The translations under genes and the position numbers were made by a program. This document shows, in pieces, positions 1 to 10,530 of a stretch of DNA of 64,000 bases. Each line of letters begins with the position of its first letter. The first letter of the stretch is position 1. The stretch comes from Erodium maritimum (lineage: Eukaryota; Streptophyta; Magnoliopsida; Geraniales; Geraniaceae): contig OY997594.1 of the NCBI GenBank assembly GCA_963921825.1, positions 12,405,001-12,469,000 of the forward strand. Direction: 5' to 3'. The notes under the pieces were generated by a model. The model saw only the letters and a program-made list of their open reading frames with translations. It had not been told where the DNA came from and ran no database searches.

Positions 1-350
1 CTTGATGAAGAAGAACAAGGTTATGGATCTTCTAATGGATTATACTTGCTCCATGAATTCTAACTCTCAGATGGGGGTGAGAAGAAAGAGGAATGTCAAG
101 TACTCCATTGGGGACATAACCATATATTTATAGATGGTCAATGCTTAGTTGACCAACTATTTGTAATTTCAATTAGGCCTCTCAACCAAAGGAAATTACA
201 ACTTGTTATCTACACTTTTAAGTTCTATGACCACTTAATGATACCTATTAGATACACATTTTAATGACCACTTTAAAATGTATCTATAGCCTTAGTGATA
301 ACATGTACATTAAACACATATTTGCCCACCCAATGGACTTTAATCCAACA
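1..350 (-). mobile_element. Partial LTR of an LTR retrotransposon, cut by the window edge
   Basis: Read on the minus strand, the block begins TGTTGGATTAAAGTCC at 350 and runs to the left edge. It contains a TATA-like stretch (tatttata at 125-132 on the plus strand) in AT-rich sequence, as expected for an LTR promoter. The TG terminus at 350/349 is the supposed LTR start and the next five bases (351-355, gagca) would be the target-site duplication. The partner end is outside the window, so this could be a solo LTR or the 5' LTR of a minus-strand element. The style is Copia-like, but no coding sequence is present to prove it. Confidence 0.5.
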
Positions 351-639
351 GAGCAAGCATTGATTATGCTTACTGGCCGAGACTATTTAAGGATGAGGGA
401 TCTGTAATGTTTGATAAGGTTAAATCTTGTGAGTGACACTGGTTTTTGGACTGTTTTAGGGTTTGTTTTGACTCCGGTCTGTTCACCTGAGTTCTGTATG
501 AAATTTAAGGTTTTGTGAATTTTATATTGTTAGAACCATTAAATCTAAGGCGTTGATGTCTTAACGATTAAGGATTGATTGTGTTGCTTCTCTTTTCTTA
601 TAATGGTCATATATTTAAATAAAAAATACTCATGGGTGA
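351..639. other. Unassigned sequence between LTR and hAT element
   Basis: No gene is recognised. A short open stretch on the plus strand at about 352-439 ends in TGA and reads like a terminal exon (includes DYAYWPRLFKDEGS), directly abutting the LTR terminus. It is too short to call. If real, it would be the tail of a host exon cut by the LTR insertion. Confidence 0.3.
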
Positions 640-647
640 TCCTGTAG

Positions 648-1828
648 TAGGGGTGGGTACGGCCGGTTAACCGGCACCGGCGTACCTTCCGACCATCGGA
701 ACCGGAGCCTTCGGTGGTTCAAAGTGCACCACCGGCATTGGGGCCGGTAACTGGAAAAAAGTGTCCAAAACCGACGGTTAAATTAACCATCGGTGATGGT
801 TAATAACTGGGCCGGCCGGGTCCATTGGGCCTTCTATTGGGCTTCTCTTTTTAAGCCCATCTTAGATTTCTAATAAGAAAAAAAATTACATTCATCTTTT
901 TATCAGTTCCATTTGCTCATGTATTCCAAATAAAACCTAATTTGATACCTAATTTTCACATTGATTGTTGGCTCTTTCATCTCATAATATAAGAAACATA
1001 AACAGTCTGAAATACATATTACATTACTGGTTGATCATTCATTAGTTTTTTGTACCATTCATATAACACAATATAAGCAGAAGATGAACAACTAAAATAA
1101 ATAGTACCAAAATCTCAAACTACAATAGATCTCAGTTTGAACTGAAACCTGAGTTTCTACTAACATCACAGATCCGAGATGAACAAATAAAAAATATAAA
1201 AACAAAGTCGGATTTCCTAAAATACACAACCGATTCAAATAATAGAATAGAGAGATGAAGAAATAAAGTAGAATAGAAGTAGATGAATAGAGAACCCTAA
1301 AACTCTACGCATGCAATTTTTTTTTCCAGAGAAATGAAAAAGGGGCGGCGGGATAATTGAGAGGAGAATGAAAAATGATGAACCTTTATGTTGTGTAGCC
1401 TATTTATAGAGTGAAGAGTAGGGTTAGGGTTGTAAGGGATGGGCTGCGTTAGTTACTTAAAGTTGGTAATATTATCATATGGGCTTGTAAATCATGCAAA
1501 CCCAATACCAATTAAACCAATTTTTAAGGGTTATGGCCCAAATTATAAACCTAATCATCTTTAACGTTAAGTCGTATACAGAACGCAGCCACCATAGAAA
1601 AGACATACCAGTATAGATATATGGCGTTCGGGAAAGTGGTGTCGGTGCCGGTTTTACCGGTTAACCGACGGTGATTGACACCAAAAACCGGCACCCAACC
1701 GAATATCCCTCGGTTCTTCGTTTTTTCACCGCCGCCGATCGGATTCATCCCGGTGTCGGTGATTCCGGTGTCGGTGCCGGCCGGTGCCGGCCGGTTTCGG
1801 TGATTTCGGTTAAAGTTGCGCAGTCCTA
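648..1828. mobile_element. Non-autonomous hAT-type DNA transposon (1,181 bp)
   Basis: The element is bounded by a perfect 8-bp target-site duplication, tcctgtag, at 640-647 and 1829-1836; 8 bp is the hAT hallmark. The termini are short imperfect inverted repeats: TAGGGGTGGGTACGG on the left and TAGGACTGCGCAAC read inward from the right. Both subterminal regions are rich in CCGGT/ACCGG motifs (about 655-800 and 1640-1800), which resemble clustered subterminal transposase-binding repeats. The AT-rich centre has no open frame resembling a transposase, so movement would depend on a hAT transposase encoded elsewhere. Confidence 0.8.
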
Positions 1829-2860
1829 TCCTGTAGTGCCTTTATGATGAAGAAATCAAATATTAAGTTAACAAACATGTGATTTTTAGAATCTAGGTAA
1901 TTCTTCGTTTATTTTTTTGCAGGTTCTTTCATATATGGAGTGACAAGAGTAGAACCATGTGATACCAAGTATAAACATCATTACTAACACCAGATGTACT
2001 GCCAAATATAATATTTGGATATGCGTTCAAGGGATATCTGCAAATCTTTGGGGTTTGCTACCAATTTTTGCTAAGCGTTCATGGGATATCTGCAAATCCT
2101 TTGGGTTTACTGTCAATTTTTGCGAGGACGAAGTAATTAAATTGTTTGAGAGCTCCACTTAATGTCAGAATTCGTCTGCTTTTGTTGCTGTCGTACGGTT
2201 TTGGTTTGTCGCTTGTCTCTTTCTTAGTGTCATCGTGACTTCTGTTAACTCGTTCTCTTCTCTTATTCCCTTTTACGTATCATCTCTCTTCGAGTTTTTT
2301 GATTTTGAGTGAAATAAAATCCGTTATTTTTGCTGATAATAAAATATTTGGATATGCATAAAACGATACACACATCCAAATATTGATCTGCATAATGTAA
2401 AAGACAATTAAAAAGCAGACCACCATGAAAATACATTCGCTCAAGTTAGTATTTGTTGAGCATATGCTATGCAACTCAGAGTTTACCCCATGACACAAAA
2501 ACCACACAACATAATACCATAACAAATTCATTTTTCCAACCAGATCAGAACACGCAAGTTCCTGATCTAAACAATTTAGACCTAAAAGATGAACAGGATA
2601 TAAGATTTTTTTTCTATTTTGAAGTTGTCTAAACAAAACCTTAAAATTTTGCTGATTATTGGTAGTATCACTGAGGGGGAAAGTGATAAAGGAAGTAACT
2701 TCGTGAGAGAGAGAGGCCTCCTGAGTGAGTGAGAGAGAGTTGCACAATTATGCCCGCACCTTTTATTATAGTAGTGAGTGATTAATTTAAACAGCAGGAT
2801 AGGGTTTAACAAAACAAGGCGTTCACTACATGATAGACTATTTAATAATGCATACTATTA
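1829..2860. other. Unassigned sequence with a 52-bp tandem duplication
   Basis: No recognisable protein. Positions 2023-2074 and 2075-2126 are two diverged copies of one 52-bp unit (starting gcgttcaagggatatctgc and gcgttcatgggatatctgc). A polypyrimidine-AG sequence (tttttttgcag) ends at about 1921 and could be an old splice acceptor. The open frames on either strand look like chance frames. Confidence 0.4.
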
Positions 2861-4222
2861 CTAGTGCAGACCATATTTAGGGTAACTGAAGGCTTGTTCA
2901 ACTTCCCGGCGAACTCGCTTTTCCAAATCTTCAATGAAGGGGAATTGAAACTTGTTGTCTTCCTTCTTCCATTCATAGAAGCAGCCTTCCTTGGCAATGA
3001 GCTCACCCTGTTCGTTAAAGGCCAGGGCAGCTGCCCCCCCTGGAGACGGTTTGAAAACCTTACGCAAGTGATACAGGTTTACTTCTGAAGGAAAAGGCTG
3101 AACCAACCACGGCATGTCTTTGGTGAACTCATCGAAGGAGGCCTCATGGGGTGATTGAGATTGAGTTGAGACATACACAACCTCAAACTCACTTTCTCCT
3201 GCCGCATTATCTTCTAGTTGTGCTTGCGCCTGATACTCAGAGTTCAGCATCGATACAAAGTTATCACCAAAAGCATAATTGAGGCCAAAAGAATGCCTTG
3301 AAAACAAAACAAGAACCCTCTTCCCCGAGAGATGGGAAAAAGCGTCAACAAGATCAAATCCACCGCCACCAGGCCGGGGGCGCCTAAGGGGACAGTCTCC
3401 GGGAGGGAAGAACCATCGCAATGTGGCCTCTCTTTTCTGTAGCTCGAACTCAGCCTTGAAAAGAGATGGTCGTGTGAACGGGTAGCCTTCAATCCCCCAT
3501 CGCTTAAGAATTTGGGCACCTGAAAACTCAAAAAGGACACCATCAGCCTGATTGTGAGGTGGGTGAATTAGAACAAGGGAATCTCCACCCCAGTATGTGT
3601 CTCTATCCTCAGCGTATTGGAAGATGCGTTGTATCTTCTTGAAGCTTGGGTCCCTGGAAGGCAGAGACAACCAGAGGACATCTCTGCGGAACTTATGTAC
3701 TATAGGGCTGGTACTAAGATGTTGGGCATTGAAATCGAAGGTTATTTCCACGATCTCGAAATCATAGCCACGCAATCTAGCCTCCTCATAAACCTTCTTG
3801 ACCACATCCAAGTGAGGAGGGTCGTGTATATTCTCACATAAATACAAGCCTACGGTCTTGCCTCTAAGGGAGGAGACGGGTACCTGCAAACAAAGTTGCA
3901 CTTAACTTTGAAAACTAGTGTTCTGTTGTATAAATCCAATCAGACATACAAGACATATATATATATATACCTGTTGGCCGTTGTTTCTGATAAGGTAGTT
4001 CCTTTCAGGGATGGAGAGAAGGTCGGCGACATCAGTATAGTCAATCTCACGACAAGTATTAGTGGAAAGATGACGATTCTTGTTGCTCAAGTAGATTGAT
4101 GGACTCTTGTACTGAGGAATACCTCTCCATTGCTTTGCCATCGACCACTGAGAAATTCCCCGATCGATTCTTCTTGCAATCTTGATGGCAGTGGATAAGC
4201 CGATTCTTCTTGCGCTAGCCAT
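2861..4222 (-). CDS. Nucleoredoxin-like protein without CxxC active sites (two exons)
   Basis: Exons are complement(3971..4222) and complement(2861..3883), joined by an 87-nt intron with GT at 3970/3969 and AG at 3885/3884, in phase 0; the product is about 424 residues. After an Arg-rich N-terminus (1-60), residues about 66-230 follow the plant nucleoredoxin pattern (DLL, a Y/FLIRN-G-QV-like segment, S-LRGKTVGLY, then GIEGYPFT), and a second thioredoxin-like module spans about 262-415 (GKRVLVLFS, then DMPWLVQPFPS). Plant nucleoredoxins carry WCxPC in these modules. Here the first slot reads HDPP (residues 104-107) and the second FGLN, so disulfide reductase activity is unlikely. It is shorter than the usual three-module NRX and lacks the C-terminal Cys-rich zinc finger. 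The N-terminus is basic, amphipathic and nearly free of acidic residues, suggesting a mitochondrial or plastid presequence (inference). The frame is uninterrupted and the splice sites are canonical. Confidence 0.8.
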
Positions 4223-4236
4223 CTCTCTCTCTCTCT
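4223..4236 (-). repeat. (GA)n tract in the 5' leader of the nucleoredoxin-like gene
   Basis: A CT run on the plus strand (GA on the gene strand) lies immediately before the start codon. GA/CT tracts are common in plant 5' leaders. Its place between the TATA-like box and the ATG supports the gene orientation. Confidence 0.6.
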
Positions 4237-4297
4237 GATATGATGATATCTGCCCTAGATCCCAACTATGTGTGAGGGCGAGGTAGGCGATGCCATG

Positions 4298-4305
4298 CTT
4301 TTATA
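4298..4305 (-). promoter_or_regulatory. TATA-like box of the nucleoredoxin-like gene
   Basis: On the minus strand the sequence is CTATAAAAG, about 75 bp upstream of the ATG at 4222. This would place transcription start near 4270 and give a leader of roughly 50 nt containing the GA tract. It is inferred from motif and spacing only. Confidence 0.5.
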
Positions 4306-4309
4306 GACA

Positions 4310-5501
4310 CATACATACCCTAATGGTCTCCAATTAACCACCGCAGGCCTGCCCGGCCCACATAAATCTTCGCGGGCCTACTTGTATGGATAATTTTGCT
4401 TTAATTTAAACCATTTCATTTAAATAGCCCAAAGAAGCCAAGATATGCTTTTATTTAAGGGTTAAATACTTTTTGATACATTATATTTGGTCAAGGAAAC
4501 GGTTTGGTAGCCTAATGATTTTTTATTTCAACTAGGTGCGAGCACCGCGCGATGCGCTGTGAAAGTCGAAAAAAATGTGTGTGGAAAGCTCAATGTTGTC
4601 GAATGTGGTAAGAATGGTGTGTGATTGTATGTGATACGACAAACATAAGATGGACGATAAAAAACATTTTTGTTGGAGGTGGAAGGTCGTGTGACATTCA
4701 CTTTCAAGAACGACACATATTCGGAAATTACCGTCAAACATATACTGAGCTTATATACAAAAATGAACATGTCAAATATTGTTAGAGGAAAAGAATGAAG
4801 TAATAAAATATTGGATTGTTAATTTTATATTTATATATGAAACTTGCAACATAATTTAGTCTTATACATACGAAACCCAATTTAGAGAAGCCCAAACCCG
4901 TAGTTGGTGTTACATGTGTGTTGGAGTCCAAATCCATAGTTGTTGTTACTTGTGTGTTGAAGCCCAACTCCATAGTTGTGCTTTATGTTTTGATCCGTAG
5001 AGTATTCTAAGTTTTATTGGGTAAAATGATATGTGTTGTGATCATAAGTATACACTATCAAAAAAAAGTATATATGATGGTGCACGTTTCTTTTTCCTAA
5101 TGGATATGTGAACAACAGTCGAATGTAACAAAAATGCTTTTTAGACATGAATATCTCAATCTGAAAAAAAACATATAAATTAAACAAATGAAGAACTTAT
5201 TTGAAGCAAGCACATGAGAGAAATTAAACAAAAGGAAATAATTCAAAAAAAGAACAAATATAAGATGATGCATTGACAACACATAATGCTTACAGGACCG
5301 GTTTAATCCGTAAGCTATTTAAGCAATAGCTTAAGGCCCCCCAAAAAATAATATTAATTTGTTTTATCTATAATAAACTATTATCAAGGCACAAAGAAGA
5401 AGGAAGCAAAGCATTTGTAATGCCCAAACGAAGAACTCGAACCCAGAAAATAACCCCAGCGCGTAAAAGAGGAACAAAAGGGACATAGTGAGAAGAGATT
5501 G
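4310..5501. other. Unassigned intergenic sequence
   Basis: AT-rich sequence with no supportable gene. A GC-rich near-palindrome with the core gcaccgcgcgatgcgctg (about 4541-4559) stands out in the AT-rich background. Positions 5466-5501 are homologous to 19591-19625 (see findings), so this flank existed before the adjacent LTR insertion. Confidence 0.4.
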
Positions 5502-8113
5502 TGTCACGCCCCAAATCCGGTTTTGACCGGACTCGAGACGTGAACTTAAAAAAATAAATAAAACAGTAAATTACGATAGATAAATCTCAAAAAGTGATAA
5601 TGATCAATTGAAAGAGTTAACAGCTCATAAAAACCATTACACCAAGTTTAGTTCGAAAACCACTGCACGTCTCTAGACCTACTAGACAAGACCCACGCCA
5701 GCTCCCAAGCTCAGCTGTGTCCTGCTAGCACAAATCCCGCTCAACACCTGAAACACCAAAAAGTAAGGGGTGAGCTTTCGCCCAGTAAAAAAAGTAGTTA
5801 AGGTAATGAACATCGGCTCACCACCACGAGTAACCGTCCAATTAGGGCATACTAGTACACCACAACTAACTGCCAAACCGGGGTTCATAGCCAAACTTAC
5901 AATACACCCAACGACAGCTTTCACACAATAAAACGAAACCAAACAACAAACGTATCAAACACAGAAGCAAACATAACACACGTCCCGTACTGCAGTCATC
6001 GAACTCCGCCGGCTGTACACAGCCCGATACCATCATAACAAACCGGTAGGTCAAGTATCAATCGGACTACCTCTCGATCCATAGGAGACGCATAACGTCA
6101 CGGAGACGTATAACGTCGATAATGCCGGAAACATCCCTAAAAGGACACATATCGTCGGGACCCTCGGAAACGTCTCCAAAGGACCATAGATCATCGAGGC
6201 TGAAACACGACACCTAGTTCCCAACACGACCCGTAGTCCCAATACACTAGAATATGGCCCGTCGGCTCCGACCCGTCGGCCCAATACGACCCGTAGGCCC
6301 AACACGACCCGTAGTCCCAACACGACCCATAGGCCCAAATCACAATATGGCACGTCGGCTCCAAACACGACCCGTAGGCCCAATAACAACCGTCGGCCTA
6401 GGTGCCCTACACCGGCATACCTTCTCGGTGTATGCATCGTACCAGAATTCACTCCTCTTGGAACACACATCAAGCTAATATCACACATTGAAATGCCACA
6501 AATCAAACACGGTTCACCCAGCCCAACGATCTTACCACAAATGCACAACACGTCGGTCTATCACTCACCCGACCACATCACAACCAAGGGTTCACAAGGC
6601 AACAATCACGGCACACTTGCCCACACATAGCAACATCATGTTCACCGGATATACTAACTCTTGAATCTTAAACTTATCGACAAAGGTCACACATCATGCA
6701 TCTCAATCAACAACAGGCAATTCAATCAACACAGAACCTACGACTCGACATGGCCAATCTACCAGCACGACAATTCCCAAGAGTGAAATCGTAAAAGCTC
6801 ACAGTTTATACGTCTACGCTAGTTAATCACATCCTACAAGTTACTGAGACTCGTCCGGTTATTTAATTATTACCTAACAGGCATACTAGTACCTTTCCGT
6901 AATTAAACTGGTATTCACTACTTTCCCTTCCTCAAGAAGAACCGACAGCTGCGTCTCCTAGCTGCTGACGTCCTGGCTCGCTACCTCCGGTCTTCTCCAC
7001 GATCGAGGTCCAAGCTTAGGTTTAACAAAAAGGACGATAGTCAGTCCCGGTCCAGTCCGTAACGGTCCTGTAATTTTATCAGTTTAGTCCTTTAATTTGT
7101 CAAGTTAGTCCTTTGAGTTAACCGTCAAGTCCTTTGAGTTCTCCAACTTAAAACCGTTTAAAACTCCCAAATAAAATTAATTAAATAATTAATTAAACTG
7201 GTCTGACCCGGATCCGACCCGGATCCAGGCCCAACACGGATCCAGAACCCAGACCTGACCCGGAACCGGCCCCAGGCCCGACCCAGACTCGGCTCTGACC
7301 CGAGTCCGGACCCGAGTCCAGACCCGGTCCAGGAACCTGGGCCTGGCCCGAGTCCTAGTCCAGCCCAAAGCCCGCCCTGGGCTCAAACCCGTCTCTCGGC
7401 CCAACACATCTTGGCCCAGCCTGAAGACGAAGGAGGACAGCTCGAGGTTAGGGTTCGGTCTGGTTCTCCGGCGACGGTGACGACAGTAGAACTCGAAGGA
7501 AGGTGCATAGGTGAGCTAAGAAAGAGATGTCAGGGCTCTGGCGTGGACTGGGTGAGGGAGACAAAGTCCGGTGCGTGACCCACGGTTCCTCCGTCGCGGA
7601 TTTGGCGAGGGAGACGAGGCTCGCCGACGAGTGAGAGAACGAAGTTGGAGCTCACACAGAGGGAGGAGAAACGGGGAAGAAGAGAAGGAAGAAGGGGCCG
7701 GTGTTGCTTACCCTTGCTGATAACTCTGGCGAGCAACGACAATGGTTGCAGGGTTCGAGCGGGAGCGGCGAGAGAGAAGGAAGGGGCTCGCCTCGGGGTA
7801 TGTGCACGACTATGAGGACGAAAGTGAACAATTGTAGGGTTTCGAGTGAGCCCGTGCTGGGCTTGGGCCTGATCTCCTACGGATTGGGCTGAGCTCTGTT
7901 TGGGCTTGGCACAACTCTGGTGGGCTGGCGTATGCTCTGGGCCAGGCCCAGTCTGCCTGACCCAACAGTTTTTTTTTTTTAAAAACAAAACTTTTCTTTT
8001 CCTTTTTCTTTTCTTTTGCAGTCGATCCAAACTTTAACCCGTTTCTCAACCTCGACGTTCCCAAACGACGATTTTCAAATAATTAATTCTTTTAAATCGG
8101 GACGGTCTTTACA
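5502..8113 (-). mobile_element. Solo LTR of a Gypsy element (2,612 bp), minus orientation
   Basis: It starts TGTCACGCCCC and ends CTTTACA, flanked by the perfect 5-bp target-site duplication gattg at 5497-5501 and 8114-8118. No primer-binding site, polypurine tract or coding region lies inside, so it is a solo LTR. Orientation follows the intact element at the right of the window, whose LTR reads TGTAA...GTGACA in sense. It contains a short-unit minisatellite of cacgacccgtaggcccaa-like copies (about 6200-6400), a GC-rich island (about 7200-7460), and at 5771-5784 the family hairpin (sense: gggc-GAAA-gctc with one G-U pair). Proline-rich frames in the minisatellite are translation artefacts. 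Confidence 0.9.
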
Positions 8114-8230
8114 GATTGCGTCAGCGTAGCTTGCCAAGTGGCTAATTTCCCTCCTATTATATGAAGTAAGATTTGAATTAAGGGAAAAGGTAGAATTCTA
8201 CCCTTTTGTTTTGGTCACGGACAATAAGCT
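8114..8230. other. Host spacer between two solo LTRs
   Basis: This 117-bp spacer begins with the right target-site duplication gattg and continues cgtcagcgtagctt, matching the uninterrupted relative at 19621-19640. It ends with aagct, the left target-site duplication of the next LTR. Confidence 0.6.
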
Positions 8231-10530
8231 TGTCACGCCCCAAATCCGGTTCTTTCCCGGACTCGAGGCATGACTATGATAAAACGATTAAAAAGGCAAT
8301 AACTCAACAGTAATTTCCTGAAAATCTCCAATATAAAACTCAAATCCACATAACTCAATTTAAAACATAAATAACCCTCCAGGGGTGTAATAATAATCCT
8401 CCAACATAGTTTGTTCAAAACTGAAATGAAATAAAAACGAAGTCTCTACAAGACACCCACACCAAGAAGCTCCCGAGCCTCTACTCCTCAATCAAGCATG
8501 TAATCACAACAATAAACTCATAGGGGTGAGCTTGCGCTCAGTAGGGAAAATACATAACAAGGTGGACTTTAAACTCAATAAATTCATCAGCAAAGTCAAC
8601 AAGATAATTCTTAACAATCATGGGCAATAGGTAATCCAATCAATGCCGTGGCACATGAAGTCACCACCCTCCGATCCACATATGATGTGTCCTTTCGTAT
8701 TTTCCCTCAAATCCAGAGGAGACGCATATCATTGAGGCTACCGGAAACAACCCCCTGAGGGCGCTTATCATCGGGATTCTCAGAAACGTCTCCAAGGGAT
8801 TTTATGTCCTCGGGAACCAAGGTATTACTCCCATAGGAAGCATACACTTGGGCAATTCAATAATAATCAAATAATAATTGAGTAACACACTCAAACCGAA
8901 ACACGAAGCAATCCATTCCCAACAAACACCAATCCACTATCACACATAGCTCACGCATCACCTTTTCACCACAACACACAGCACACGAATCACATTCTCA
9001 CAACACACGAATCACACAATCACAACTTACCGTTCACTTACCAGTCACGACCCATCGGTGCATCGATCACCTGATTGCACCGCTCGGTACAACCAGTCAT
9101 ACTCGATGCTCCAATCAACCATTTAAGGAAACAAGCAAACATTCAAATACGTTCAACAGTCAAGCACGAGTCTAATCGACCAAACATGTAAACCTTCAAT
9201 CGAGCATTCTAGCATGTAATTCATCTAGTTCCATTAGACTCTTTAGCCTATCAACTAAGCAACCAAACAACCAAGCAACCAAGCATGTGATCCTAACACA
9301 CAACTAATCTGAGGGCTTTGCCAAGGCCGCTCTACCAGTAAAACAATTCCCAAGTATTGAAAGCGAGTTACACTAGTGATTGGCATCCTAATCATTCACC
9401 ACTAGACACTTCCGGTTATTAGTAATTGAAAGACAATTATTCTAGTTATTCGCATCCTATAGGCATTTCTAGGACCTTTCCAATTTTATTAGCCTAACAT
9501 GCATACTAAGCATTTAAACGAGAGGTTAAGACTTTCCCTACCTCGAGGTCTTCCTCTCAACACTCTGATGATAAGCCCGGTGGTCACCACTCTGTTCTTC
9601 ACACGGGTCCCGGCGTGATCTTTGCTCCTCTAGCTCGGTCCCCAAAGTCTTGGACACAAAGAAACGTTAATTAGATTCCACTTAAACAGCAAGTAAGACC
9701 CCCAAAACCCTTCCAAAGTTCAGCTCAAAACCAAGGCCAACCAAGGTGAAAAACCCTCAAAGAAACCCCCACCCTGCTCAGCCACGGACCTGGTCACGGA
9801 CCCGTGACGCCAACCCTCACGGTTACCGTCACGGAGCCGTGACGAGTGCCGTCACGGACTCCCTCACGGAGCCGTGACGTCGCCCGTCACGGGATCCGTC
9901 ACGGATCCGTGGCGCACCAGGGCAGTTTCGCCCTTCTTCAACCTCCAGCTCCTTTTCTCCGAAAAACCACCTTCAAACCCCAAATTTTACCACTTCCAAC
10001 TCCCAAAACAGTCAAAGACCTCCAATACTCCTCTACTCATGGTAGAAATCAACAAATAAGCAAGTTTCTAATGATTCATCAAATCAAAACCAACTTAAAA
10101 GCTCCAACAAACTAAGGATTTCTCACAAAAACCCAACAAAGCTTCTCATCAACAACATCTCACACCATTTCTACTCAAACCCAACAACATCTAGCAATTT
10201 CAACCAAAACCCATGAAAAGAGATGAAGGGAAATGAGGATTAGAGAGTTCCATTACCTCTAGGAGAGTGAGATGAAGAAGATGGTAAGGATTTGGAGAAG
10301 GGATGGCTAGAGGAAGACTTCAAGTAGCCTCTTTTTCCTTGTTTCCAGCTCAATTGGTGATAGCATCACTCAAGGAAATGCTATAAAGGGTGAGGTCTTG
10401 GGTTCAAGTTTCACCAACAACCTAGGTTGGTATTTGTCTGTGGACAGTACATCAGAGGGGTTGGGGTGTATTGGGCTGCAGACCTAACATCGCCGCGCGT
10501 GAGGCCCTGTGTGGGACGCCGGATGTTACA
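8231..10530 (-). mobile_element. Solo LTR of a Gypsy element (2,300 bp), minus orientation
   Basis: It starts TGTCACGCCCC and ends GATGTTACA, flanked by aagct at 8226-8230 and 10531-10535. There is no internal region, so it is a solo LTR. A GC-rich palindromic island made of tcacggatccgtgac-like units lies at about 9780-9915. The family hairpin lies at 8527-8540 (sense: tgagc-GCAA-gctca). It is clearly related to the plus-oriented solo LTR at 24563-27272 (shared end region, 'gaggtagggaaag' block and hairpin), but the GC-rich islands differ. Confidence 0.9.

Noticed and set aside
2280-2812. Two overlapping minus-strand frames (155 and 76 codons) upstream of the polyadenylation side of the nucleoredoxin-like gene
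   Set aside because: No motif, low-complexity Leu/Ser composition, and they overlap each other in different frames.
3244-3543. Other-frame ORFs on both strands within the nucleoredoxin-like exon 2
   Set aside because: Shadows of the real coding frame.
6051-6551. Long minus-strand frame and Pro/Val/Gly-rich plus-strand frame
   Set aside because: They are produced by the cacgacccgtaggcccaa minisatellite inside a solo LTR; the periodic peptide is an artefact.
7189-8064. Frames rich in Arg, Gly, Pro and Ser in both directions
   Set aside because: GC-rich island of the solo LTR 5502-8113; composition effect.
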